Of a DNA stretch of 64,000 bases, positions 10,401-17,455 are shown piece by piece (the first letter of the stretch is position 1; every line of letters begins with the position of its first letter). Under the pieces are notes generated by a model that searched no databases, was not told the DNA's origin, and worked only from the letters and a program-made list of their open reading frames with translations. This DNA is from Tubiluchus corallicola (lineage: Eukaryota > Priapulida > Priapulimorpha > Priapulimorphida > Tubiluchidae): NCBI GenBank assembly GCA_030141605.1, contig JAQGDQ010000384.1, positions 25,167-89,166 of the forward strand, read 5' to 3'. The position numbers and the translations under genes are program-made.

Positions 10401-11716
10401 GAGGAACCATCCTTCCCGGCTACCTTCCCGAAACCAATATTATAGGATTAGAAAATTACAACAACGACCTAGCCCCCGGAATACCCTTCGTATTTGGACT
10501 ACAAGACCCCGATTTTGCTAGAAAAGCCGCCGAAAACAAATGGATTACAACCGATAGCCTGCAAACCCTACCCTATACAATGAACAACACCGAAAACTTC
10601 TCCGCCAAAGCAACAGTAACCATTCTTAAAGACCTGAAAATAAACCTTAACATCAATAGAACCTATTCCGACAACCTTAGTGAAAACTACTATGGAGGAA
10701 ACCCAATACCCCAAAATAGAAGAGAAACAGGCAACTTCTCAATGTCATATATCGGATTACAAGGATTTTCAAAAATACTTACCAACTCCACCGATTACAG
10801 CACAGCATCCTATGACCAATTTCAGCAAAATAGAGCCACAATATCCGAAAGACTTGCCAATCAAAAACACAGTAATGACCCCAACTACGACCCCACAAAA
10901 AACCCCAATGGATACCACAACGGATATGGACCCAACTCGCAAGCAGTGCTTACAGGAGCCTTTATATCAGCTTACGGAGCCGCCAGCCCAGATAAAGTAT
11001 GGCTGAACTCCATACCCTCATATGGAAAAATGCTGCCCAACTGGAATATTAGCTATGCAGGCTTACAACGAATAAACCCAATAAAAAAAATAATCAAAAC
11101 CATTACACTCAACCACGCATACAAATCAACCTACTCCATAAGCAACTTTACCACCAACCTTAACTATACAGGCGCAAACGATAACCTTAACCAAAATGAA
11201 GACTTTTTTGCTCAATACGACTATACATCTATCTCCATTACAGAACAACTAAACCCACTCATCGGAGTAAATATAATACTTCAAAACGGACTAACTAGCA
11301 ACTTCCAAATCAAACAAACAAAAAATGCCTCCCTTAACTTCACCAACCAACAAATAACCGAAATAGAAAGTAACGAATACATCGTTGGAATTGGATATAA
11401 AATAAAAGAATTTAACCTTATACTTAACTCTGGTGGTGGCAACCAACAAGAACTTGTTAACGACCTTAACCTTCGAGCCGACTTATCTTTCAGAAACAAC
11501 CGTTCGCTCATAAGAAGATTTTCAGAAGGCGTAAACCAATTAAGCGCAGGGCAAAAAATAATCAGCCTTAGAACCTACGCAGACTACATACTCAACCGAA
11601 GCATAACCATTAGACTATTCTACGATCGCACTATCAACAACCCATTAGTATCCTCCTCCTTCCCCACCACAGACTCTAATTTAGGCGTTAGTGTACGGTT
11701 TACCCTCATCAATTAA
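4442..11716 (+). CDS. sprA: SprA/Sov, T9SS outer-membrane translocon
   Basis: SprA forms the very large single-chain beta-barrel through which T9SS cargo crosses the outer membrane. The 2424-residue product has a signal peptide ending near residue 30 (LPLKNYAQ). It then shows the family's long alternating beta sequence with repeated LTTNLQLGELFP-type segments and ends in a barrel-like C-terminus (LGVSVRFTLIN). The length matches the family. The start is a GTG at 4442, since an in-frame stop lies at 4433 and no ATG is nearer. Base use is striking: the sense strand is rich in A and C with many AAC, ACC and CCC codons, unlike dnaE later in the window. Cargo with matching sorting domains is encoded at 27526, 45200 and 48849. 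Confidence 0.95.
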   Translation: MRYTLIIKKTLTIVLFGHLSIWLPLKNYAQTTTNIQRDSVEVKSQNPLEIKPTNQKNYIIYDEEKKEYIKYNQIGGKNILPPSTITQQEYFKDDFDKTIYNYWRQKASGLEIEEGSTSFLNDPLLKIKTQLLDQVIGIGDITIKPTGAAEISLSVKTSKIDNPQLQERFRRNIILDFNQKLQASVNGSIGDNINVNIGYDTEASFEWENQITVGYEGTEDEIIQKLEFGNISMPLSSTLISGVNSLQGVKADLKFGRLYLTALLSQQQSEVSNIRVENGAQKENFDISVSDYDVNRHFFLSDYFEQTYDKTLETLPVLNTLAEITRIEVWITNRTSAIENTNNIIAFTDLGEGQGNTNPAQTFVNVQPPFSQYPDNSRNDLYQNMTTTYQGIRNYNEITNILTPLETSYNYKNGIDYERIERARKLSTNEYTYHPQLGYISLNSQLNNSEVLAVAYEYSIAGELYQVGEFSTDGITPPQTLMLKLLKPVNLQPSHPLWELMMKNIYTLDAYQVQKDNFILDVLYRDDQSNNYVNFIPEGKTANEILLRTLNLDNLNNQLDPTPDGVFDFLPNITINPDNGKIIMPSTQPFGKYLREKITGGDPSLDPIADKYVFDELYNTTKILAQEEAEKTKYILSGSYETSSSSSISLNAINIPQGSVTVTAGGTMLIEGKDYIVDYNLGNVKIINQIILESGVPIDIKLESNTLFASQQKNLMGLNALYKFNNDFSIGATLLHLSQKPITDKVGIGETPIKNTLWGVNTNYKGESKLLSQVINTLPYVNIQEPSTITFSGEFAQLITSAPNTVGENGTVFIDDFDNTKTSLALKSVTSWQISSIPKDIPESSLTNDLSIGYGRAKLAWYTIDPIFYNKRDAPANIISNENALSNHFVREVTLQEVFPFRQTPTGISNRINTLNLSYYPTQKGPYNYSTNVNQDGQLAQPETNWGGIMRALETNDFENSNIEYIEFWLMDPFAEDPDNAHLGGDLYINLGDVSEDILKDGRRFYENGVSQNPDLFDYTVWGKVPKSQPIIDAFDNNEEIKKLQDVGLNGLNDEEERNFFSDYLNTLKGELTPQAYQTYEQDPSQDNFRYFKSQEADDQNFGILDRYKDFNNTQGNSASSTEAYSNLPDKESFRRDNTFNEQENYFQYKISLRKQDMQIEHNYITDSIQSTITFKNGEESPITWYQFRIPLTEYEKKVGDIENFRNIRFVRMFLTNFNQETHLRFATLDLVRSGWRKYTKDLKEDGDGTSLPENEKTKFEISAVNIEENSNKKPVNYILPPGLFRSIDPTDPQLIETNEQALLLRAIDLEDNDLRAVYKNLNIDIRNYQRLKMDIHAEEIIGYPLEDYDMSIVIRFGTDFYNNYYEYEIPLKLTPPRSTPYDNNSEGDRLIVWPDDNRLDINLDLFYQTKINRNNTMKEPNSNITLSSVYQEKEGKNFIKVKGNPTLTDTRIMMIGIKNRDKRNFTNDIGDDKSIEIWANELRLSEYDNEGGWATTGTLTTNFGSFGNINLSGLYSTPGFGQIQQDVNERERQTTSQYNLTTNLQLGELFPKTLGLTIPMYFNSSEKTLEQEYSALMPDVPTKEAIANAATQSERDSIELLAQDYTRRTNLSFTNVKIGDTGNKAKVYSPSNFYFGYAFSETYQRNTTIEHKTEKSYKGIFGYQFSHNPKNYSPFAKNEKQPKLIQDFNFNLLPSQFSFRSEITRNYNEQKYRNLSNPNFIVEPVVTKDFLWNRYYNLQYDLAKSFKFNYTATNNARIDEPDGTVNKNIDRDQYEIWKDSVWTNIKNFGRTTDFNQAFNFSYSVPINKIPLLDWTTLNARYTGTYRWTASPILNDIEIGNTITNSGTLQINGQLNFSRIYSQSDYLKNVERNLYRKKTQNKKATRRRHTLNNIQLTANEPKSIYHKLGTEQIDVRIVNTKTRKIIKGETEIINKNRIKFTPTEDVEIANIYITGTIQEKNYQTPQAYAASILTSLKTLSFSYQQKRGTILPGYLPETNIIGLENYNNDLAPGIPFVFGLQDPDFARKAAENKWITTDSLQTLPYTMNNTENFSAKATVTILKDLKINLNINRTYSDNLSENYYGGNPIPQNRRETGNFSMSYIGLQGFSKILTNSTDYSTASYDQFQQNRATISERLANQKHSNDPNYDPTKNPNGYHNGYGPNSQAVLTGAFISAYGAASPDKVWLNSIPSYGKMLPNWNISYAGLQRINPIKKIIKTITLNHAYKSTYSISNFTTNLNYTGANDNLNQNEDFFAQYDYTSISITEQLNPLIGVNIILQNGLTSNFQIKQTKNASLNFTNQQITEIESNEYIVGIGYKIKEFNLILNSGGGNQQELVNDLNLRADLSFRNNRSLIRRFSEGVNQLSAGQKIISLRTYADYILNRSITIRLFYDRTINNPLVSSSFPTTDSNLGVSVRFTLIN

Positions 11717-11773
11717 ATAAAAAAGAAGAGAATTATATACTTACTGCCGCAAAAAACAACTGCCCTATTTCAT

Positions 11774-11840
11774 AAATAAGCTATTGGCAAAATGCCCGTC
11801 TGTTATCTTTCTTATGCCTCCGTCAATACCCCCTTTCTAA
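11774..11840 (-). pseudogene. Decayed third copy of the 46-aa element
   Basis: About 65 bp after sprA aligns to the left part of the 343-bp repeat (the 3' half of the 46-codon frame). In the minus-strand frame it still reads IRKITDGHFANSLFMK against IRKIIDKYFTNKLS in copy A. A one-base insertion upstream breaks the frame and the N-terminal half and leader are gone. A further shared motif, ACCCACCACC...ATTATATA (11880-11907), also follows copy B at 3622-3649 with only transition differences (23 of 28 bases identical). Confidence 0.5.
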
Positions 11841-11919
11841 ATATAAATGAAATTTACCCCTATTTTGTTTTGTATTTTTACCCACCACCTGATTTGGCGA
11901 TTATATATCTTTGTATAGG

Positions 11920-11950
11920 TTGTTTTTCTAAATAAGAATTGTTATTTTTG
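11920..11950 (+). promoter_or_regulatory. Bacteroidota promoter of the carbonic anhydrase gene
   Basis: TTG at 11920-11922 (-33 region), a 20-bp spacer, and TATTTTTG at 11943-11950 (perfect TAnnTTTG) give a good match to the Bacteroidota housekeeping promoter. The ATG of the carbonic anhydrase is 53 bp further on. Confidence 0.55.
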
Positions 11951-12003
11951 TAGGCGAATAAACAAAAAGAATAATGTATAAATTCTGTTATTAGCTTTTA
12001 CTT

Positions 12004-12573
12004 ATGACTGTTAAAGAAATTTTTGCAAGATTAGAAGAAGGAAACGAGCGTTTTGTAAACGACAAATTAGAAGGGAAATTACAAGATAGTAATAGAAGAA
12101 AAGAAGTAACAAAAGGGCAAAATCCATTTGCTATTGTTTTAAGCTGTGCAGATTCTCGCGTAGTACCTGAGTTAATTTTTGATACAGGAGTAGGCGAATT
12201 ATTTGTAGTGCGTGTAGCAGGCAACGTAGCAAATACATCCAGCATTGCAAGTATTGAATATGCCGTGGCTCATTTGGGTGTAAAAGCCATTGTGGTATTA
12301 GGACACGAAAATTGCGGTGCAGTAGCTGCTGCCGTACAAGGTGGTGATGCTGGGAACAACCTAAATCATTTGCTGGAACATATTATGCCTGCTGTAAAAA
12401 AAGCTGAAAGCAAAGAAGTAAATGTGGTGGTAAAAAAGAACATAGAACTAACTGTAAAAGAATTATCTTCCCGCTCTAAAATATTAAGTGATGCTATAAC
12501 AGAAGGAAAACTTTCTATTATACCTGCTTTCTATGAATTAGAATCAGGAAGAGCCAATATCATAAAAAGTTAG
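12004..12573 (+). CDS. Beta-class carbonic anhydrase
   Basis: It catalyses reversible CO2 hydration using zinc in the cytoplasm. Zinc ligands and the catalytic dyad are visible: Cys48, Asp50 and Arg52 in SCADSR, and His101 and Cys104 in GHENCGAV. The 189-residue length is at the short end for the class. No signal peptide is present. It has its own promoter and is monocistronic, facing the DUF58 gene tail to tail. A weak TAGGTA/TACCTA hairpin lies between them at about 12639-12655. Confidence 0.93.
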   Translation: MTVKEIFARLEEGNERFVNDKLEGKLQDSNRRKEVTKGQNPFAIVLSCADSRVVPELIFDTGVGELFVVRVAGNVANTSSIASIEYAVAHLGVKAIVVLGHENCGAVAAAVQGGDAGNNLNHLLEHIMPAVKKAESKEVNVVVKKNIELTVKELSSRSKILSDAITEGKLSIIPAFYELESGRANIIKS

Positions 12574-12671
12574 GAAATAGAAACTCCATCCAATAATTTC
12601 AACCTCACTATAAGAAAAAATAAACATTTTTGCGGATCTAGGTACAATATACCTAAACCATCAAAACTTGC

Positions 12672-13583
12672 TTAAAACAACTTGGCTCTTTTGAGTAAAT
12701 ATTGTTCTAATATTTGCTTGAAATTATCCCGTATATCCGCCTCCACAAAATCTATATTATATTCTGCACATTTTAGCTTTAGCTTTCTATGATACTGCCT
12801 TATGGTTTGTTGGTATTTTTCTCTTATCTGATTCGGATTGAGATGTAATTTTTCGTCAGTTTCTATATCTATAAACTTATAAGGTCTATCTTGTAGATTA
12901 AGCTGCTGTTCGGTACTCTTGTCTACGATGTGAAAAATAATAATTTCGTGTTTTTGATGTCTTAAATGCGCAAGTGCATTATAAAGTTCTTCAGGCTTGT
13001 ATGTGTTGAGCAGGTCAGTAAATAGTATAATAAACGAACGTTTATGCAGGGTATCAGCTACTTTATGCAATATCCCTGGGAGGTTTGTTTTCTGTTTCGT
13101 TTCGGTTTTTCTGTTAAGCAGCCTATCCAAATGTGCAAACAATGTTTTTGTATGACTGATGTTGAGGCGACTGGGTGTATGTAAGTTGATATTCTCATCA
13201 AACAAGGTAAGTCCTACAGCATCGCGTTGCTTTCGTAGCAAATGTATCAATGCAGCTGTAGTGTATAAAGCATAGTTGAGTTTGTTATTGTCCGTGTTTT
13301 GTGGGTACTGCATAGAAGAAGAAGTATCTATAAGTATTTGGCTTCGGAGGTTAGTTTCTTCTTCATACTTTTTAACATACAGTTTTTCTGTGCGAGCAAA
13401 GAGCTTCCAATCTATATGTCGAGTAGGTTCTCCTGCGTTGTAAATAGAATGTTCAGCAAACTCTACCGAAAATCCATGGTAAGGGCTTTTGTGCAGTCCA
13501 AGTATAAAGCCTTCTATAATTTGTTTGGCAATAAGTTCCAAACTCTTTATTTGTAATTGCTCTATGTTATTAAGAGTCTGCAT
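12672..13583 (-). CDS. DUF58 (von Willebrand A-like) protein
   Basis: The DUF58 signature GEPTRHIDWK is at residues 51-60, followed by LFARTEKLYVKKYEEET. A MIDAS-like DTSSSM is at residues 86-91, typical of the vWA-like fold. The family usually sits next to a MoxR AAA+ ATPase and BatA-type proteins and is thought to take part in protein complex assembly or envelope stress tolerance. No moxR is in this window, so the gene is separated from its usual partners here. It starts 68 bp after the end of mgsA on the same strand and may share its transcript. There is no membrane segment. Confidence 0.88.
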   Translation of the reverse strand: MQTLNNIEQLQIKSLELIAKQIIEGFILGLHKSPYHGFSVEFAEHSIYNAGEPTRHIDWKLFARTEKLYVKKYEEETNLRSQILIDTSSSMQYPQNTDNNKLNYALYTTAALIHLLRKQRDAVGLTLFDENINLHTPSRLNISHTKTLFAHLDRLLNRKTETKQKTNLPGILHKVADTLHKRSFIILFTDLLNTYKPEELYNALAHLRHQKHEIIIFHIVDKSTEQQLNLQDRPYKFIDIETDEKLHLNPNQIREKYQQTIRQYHRKLKLKCAEYNIDFVEADIRDNFKQILEQYLLKRAKLF

Positions 13584-13651
13584 TGAATTTGGATAGGAAT
13601 ATGATAAAAATTAAGCAACCTGTGCTGCTAAGCTAAACTTATATGATTTTG

Positions 13652-14041
13652 TTAAGACTTAATTATTAAATCTGCCGATGCAGTATTAAGTGCTATGGGA
13701 ACATTGTTGATAGTAGCTGTTCTAATTAATGTTTGAATATCATGCTCATGTCCCTGTGGAGTTTCACAATCTATTAAGAATACTATTTTATCTATTTCAT
13801 TACTCAATATTTTAGCTGCAAGTATAATATCTCCCCCACTTGGCCCATGTCCAAAGGGAATAACATTGAGGTCTAATACACTATTAAGAAGTTCTGCCGT
13901 ATGAGATGTTCCAATCAACTTATACCGTAAGAGAGCCTTTTTATTTTGCTTCGCCCAATTTAACAATTCATTTTTTTTCTTATTGTGAGCCACTAAAGCC
14001 ACTGTCATAGAGTTATTTTTCATAATTAATTTTCTTTTCAA
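13652..14041 (-). CDS. mgsA: Methylglyoxal synthase, C-terminally short
   Basis: MgsA converts dihydroxyacetone phosphate to methylglyoxal, a bypass of lower glycolysis. Residues equivalent to the E. coli catalytic set are present at the same numbers when counted from this start: His19 (LVAHN), Asp71 (GPSGGD), His98 and Asp101 (QGHEHD). The MGS-like fold is complete through ASADLIIKS. The protein then stops at 129 residues, about 20 short of E. coli MgsA, so it lacks the last C-terminal segment. ATG codons at residues 7 and 12 are alternative starts. Together with pgk it is the only central-glycolysis gene here. Confidence 0.88.
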   Translation of the reverse strand: MKRKLIMKNNSMTVALVAHNKKKNELLNWAKQNKKALLRYKLIGTSHTAELLNSVLDLNVIPFGHGPSGGDIILAAKILSNEIDKIVFLIDCETPQGHEHDIQTLIRTATINNVPIALNTASADLIIKS

Positions 14042-14489
14042 AGCCTAAAAACAGCAAAAAACTTATCATACCCAAATCCGTATAATACCCATATCATGGA
14101 TACAAATATATACATTTAAATTTCAAGAAAAATGAATTTTTATTTCTTACTACCCTAAAAATTACGACAACAAATACAATAACTGAGATTATCTCCCACA
14201 ACTCCATTATTTGTTATCCTTACACCACTTTAAATTATGTTGTTTTTACTTCTAAAACTAGCATATTAAAGAGTTTTTTTTCATATGCGCAATTTGTTTA
14301 TACAAAAACTTTATTTAACATATAACTGCTTAAACATATATATCAAGTAAGTTATCGTAGCGAAATATTTGCGTTATTTTTTGTGAAAAAACAATCAATA
14401 TTTATACACTCATATATGATATCTTTACAGCGTTTTCATTCTACCCTGTGTGGCGTGTTTTCAAAATACATTATAAACATTATACAATT
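14042..14489. other. Divergent intergenic region before the sulfatase operon
   Basis: This AT-rich region between mgsA (minus) and the first sulfatase (plus) has no credible gene. TATTTTTTGTGAAA at 14375-14388 also occurs in the same orientation relative to transcription upstream of susC (36409-36422, minus strand). A -7-like TATCTTTA follows at 14420-14427. The distance from the TTG of the shared motif to the -7-like box is 37 bp here and 35 bp at susC, too long for a standard -33/-7 pair but suited to an activator site. Confidence 0.4.
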
Positions 14490-15965
14490 ATGAACCGTAA
14501 AAATATATTATTATTAACATTCATCCTTTCTCTAACATTCAGTAGCTGCAACAGCTCAAAAACAACAGTAACAGACAAACCTAATATAGTAATTCTATTT
14601 ACAGACGACCAGCGGTTCAACACTATCAACACCCTCAACAACGATGAGATCATAACCCCTACAATGGACAAACTTGCAAAAGGAACAGTGTTTACTCACT
14701 GCCATATAATGGGAGGATTTAGCGGAGCTGTATGTACGCCCAGTAGAGCAATGCTTATGACCAGCAAAAGCCTATTTCACCTTAAACAAAATGGAAAAAT
14801 AATACCCCAAGAACATAGCATGCTACCAGAAACCCTTAGAAAAAACGGCTACAATACCTTTGGAACAGGAAAATGGCACAACGACAAAAAATCTTTTGCA
14901 CGTTCATTTACACACGGGGCTAACATCTTTTTCGGTGGTATGTCCGACCACTTACAAACACCTATCAATGACTACGACCCCAAAGGGAAATATGAAAAAG
15001 AAGACACTTATATTGGAAAAAAGTTTTCCAGTCAATTATTTACTGACGGAGCTGTGGATTTTATAAACAACTACAAAGACAACAAACCCTTCTTTATGTT
15101 TGTATCATACACCTCGCCTCACGACCCACGAATGGCTCCCGAAAAGTATGTTAAAATGTATGATACAGACAAAATAGAGTTACCTCCTAATTTTATGCCC
15201 AAGCATCCATTTGACAATGGAGAACTCATCATAAGAGATGAACTACTCGAAGGATTTCCTCGCACACCTAAAATAGTAAAAGAAAACATAGCAGCCTACT
15301 ACGCAATGATAACAGAAGTTGATGAGCAAATGGGCAGAATAGTAACAGCCTTAGAGAAAAAACAGCTGATGGACAACACCATTATTATATTTGCAGGAGA
15401 CAATGGACTGGCAGTAGGACAACACGGATTGCTTGGAAAACAAAACCTATATGAACACTCCGTTAGAGTACCCTTAATGCTCTATGGAAAGGGAATAAAA
15501 AAAGGCATAAAAATACCTACACTCACATACCTCAATGATATTTACCCCACACTATGCGAGATACTTGACCTACCCCCACCTACTGAGATAGAAGGAGAAA
15601 GCCTCGTACCCGCGTTAAAAGACCCCAACACTAAAATAAGGGACAATATATCTTACAGTTATAAAAACTTTCAAAGAGGAATAACAGACGACCAAGGATG
15701 GAAGTTGATAAAATACCTTGTAAAAGGAAAACATACTACACAACTGTTCAATACCAATGAAGACCCTTGGGAAATAAACAACCTTGCCAATGACCCTAAG
15801 TACCAAGATAAACTTAATGAACTAACACAAACAATGCAACAAAGAGCAAAGAAAATAGGAGATAAAGTTCAGTTTGACAAAGCCGATTGGGGCGTTCCCG
15901 TTGTAGAATCGTGGGAAGATGCTATGATAAAAAGAGGAAGAGAAATAATTATCCCCGAATATTAA
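14490..15965 (+). CDS. Family S1 sulfatase, lipoprotein
   Basis: A type I sulfatase that hydrolyses sulfate esters from a glycan. I chose ATG 14490 over 14448 because it gives a clean lipoprotein signal (MNRKNILLLTFILSLTFSSC). The metal-binding start motif NIVILFTDDQR follows, then the formylglycine site CTPSR (Cys82 from this start) and GDNGLAVGQHG with its metal-binding Asp-Asn pair. The SPHDPRMAPEKY segment is like that of choline-sulfatase-type S1 enzymes. The exact subfamily and sulfate position cannot be told from sequence alone. It is first gene of a six-gene operon with gaps of 1-13 bp. No formylglycine-generating or anSME gene is in the window, so maturation depends on a gene elsewhere. 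Confidence 0.93.
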   Translation: MNRKNILLLTFILSLTFSSCNSSKTTVTDKPNIVILFTDDQRFNTINTLNNDEIITPTMDKLAKGTVFTHCHIMGGFSGAVCTPSRAMLMTSKSLFHLKQNGKIIPQEHSMLPETLRKNGYNTFGTGKWHNDKKSFARSFTHGANIFFGGMSDHLQTPINDYDPKGKYEKEDTYIGKKFSSQLFTDGAVDFINNYKDNKPFFMFVSYTSPHDPRMAPEKYVKMYDTDKIELPPNFMPKHPFDNGELIIRDELLEGFPRTPKIVKENIAAYYAMITEVDEQMGRIVTALEKKQLMDNTIIIFAGDNGLAVGQHGLLGKQNLYEHSVRVPLMLYGKGIKKGIKIPTLTYLNDIYPTLCEILDLPPPTEIEGESLVPALKDPNTKIRDNISYSYKNFQRGITDDQGWKLIKYLVKGKHTTQLFNTNEDPWEINNLANDPKYQDKLNELTQTMQQRAKKIGDKVQFDKADWGVPVVESWEDAMIKRGREIIIPEY

Positions 15966-15978
15966 ATATTTAGCAACA

Positions 15979-17442
15979 ATGCAAACAACCAAGCATATAC
16001 TATTAGTAATATTAATGCCGTGTCTATTTTTACAGGTAAATATAGCAAAAAACCAGCCCAATATTCTATTTATACTTTTAGATGATTTAGGTAAAGAATG
16101 GATAGAAGTTTATGATGCCGACAACATACAAACACCTAACATTAATCAACTTGCAAAAACAGGCATGCAATTTATCAATGCCTATTCAATGCCGCAATGC
16201 ACCCCTTCGAGAGTTACCTTTCTAACAGGGCAATATCCTTGGAGAAGTGGCTGGGTAAACCATTATGATGTACCACGCTGGGGACACGGAGCTAGATATG
16301 ACTCCAAACTCAACCCAAGCATAGCCAAAATAATGAAACAAGCAGGCTATACCACCTGTGCCGCAGGCAAATGGCAAATTAATGACTTCAGACTTGAACC
16401 AGAAGCAATGACCGAACACGGTTTCGATGAATATTGCATGTGGACTGGAGCAGAAGGAGGCAATGTGGAAATCAGCCAAAAAAGATACTGGGATCCCTAT
16501 ATACACACCAAAGAAGGAAGTAGAACCTACAAAGGTCAATTTGGAGAAGACATATTTACCGATTTCATCATCAACTTTATGAAAAAAAACAAAAACAAAC
16601 CTATGATGATATATTATCCGATGTGTTTACCACACGGACCCCTTACTTTCACTCCATTAAAACCCAACGTAACAACCAAGATGGATATGCACAAAGCAAT
16701 GGTAGAATATACAGACTATATCCTATCTAAACTTATACAAGCCTTAGAAGACCTTAATATTAGAGATAATACCATTATAGTATGGACTACTGATAACGGC
16801 ACGAGTGGCAACATAATAGGACATATCAAAGGACGCCCTGTAAGAGGTGGAAAAACCTATCTTACAGAAAATGGAATTAACGAACCATTTATTGTCAATT
16901 GCCCAAATATAGTGCCACAGGGAATTGTTACAGATGAACTAATAGATTTTTCAGACCTACTACCTACTTTTGTAGAACTTGGTAATGCAGAACTCCCAAC
17001 AGAATACACCTTCGATGGAAAATCATTTGCTAAGTTTATTACAGGAAAAAGAAAAAAAACAGATAGAAACTGGATAATGGCTCTTGGCTCGCACCCCGCT
17101 TACATAGAAAATGGCAGAGTAAAAAACTCTCATAAATTTAGAGACAGAGTTATTCGCAACAAAACATACAAAGCCTACATAAACACAGAAAAACAAATTT
17201 ATCAAATTTACAACGTAAAAGAAGATATAGAAGAAGAAAACAACCTCATCAACACAAAACAAATTAAAAAAGCACAGGCTTTCTTTCAAAGCATAATAAA
17301 TACCTTACCCAACGAAGACCCCAACCCTAAATATACCAAACTTAACAATAGCATTTGGGACATACCCATAAAAGAACTAAAAGAAAAAAGCGATAAAAGT
17401 AAAAGTAGACCTAATAAATCTCCTAAGTTAATTAATCGCTAA
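15979..17442 (+). CDS. Family S1 sulfatase, secreted
   Basis: An N-terminal signal peptide (MQTTKHILLVILMPCLFLQVN) is followed by NILFILLDDLG with the metal-binding Asp pair. The formylglycine site is QCTPSRVTFLTG with Cys74. TTDNGTSG carries the distal metal-binding Asp-Asn. The C-terminus is lysine-rich (SDKSKSRPNKSPK). The protein resembles the 23924 sulfatase in domain layout (both have a WKGYE- or YQIYN-type C-terminal strand region) but belongs to a clearly different branch from the sulfatases at 14490 and 19021. Substrate is inferred from context to be a sulfated fucan. It lies 13 bp after the first sulfatase. Confidence 0.93.
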   Translation: MQTTKHILLVILMPCLFLQVNIAKNQPNILFILLDDLGKEWIEVYDADNIQTPNINQLAKTGMQFINAYSMPQCTPSRVTFLTGQYPWRSGWVNHYDVPRWGHGARYDSKLNPSIAKIMKQAGYTTCAAGKWQINDFRLEPEAMTEHGFDEYCMWTGAEGGNVEISQKRYWDPYIHTKEGSRTYKGQFGEDIFTDFIINFMKKNKNKPMMIYYPMCLPHGPLTFTPLKPNVTTKMDMHKAMVEYTDYILSKLIQALEDLNIRDNTIIVWTTDNGTSGNIIGHIKGRPVRGGKTYLTENGINEPFIVNCPNIVPQGIVTDELIDFSDLLPTFVELGNAELPTEYTFDGKSFAKFITGKRKKTDRNWIMALGSHPAYIENGRVKNSHKFRDRVIRNKTYKAYINTEKQIYQIYNVKEDIEEENNLINTKQIKKAQAFFQSIINTLPNEDPNPKYTKLNNSIWDIPIKELKEKSDKSKSRPNKSPKLINR

Positions 17443-17455
17443 AACAAAAAACCAA

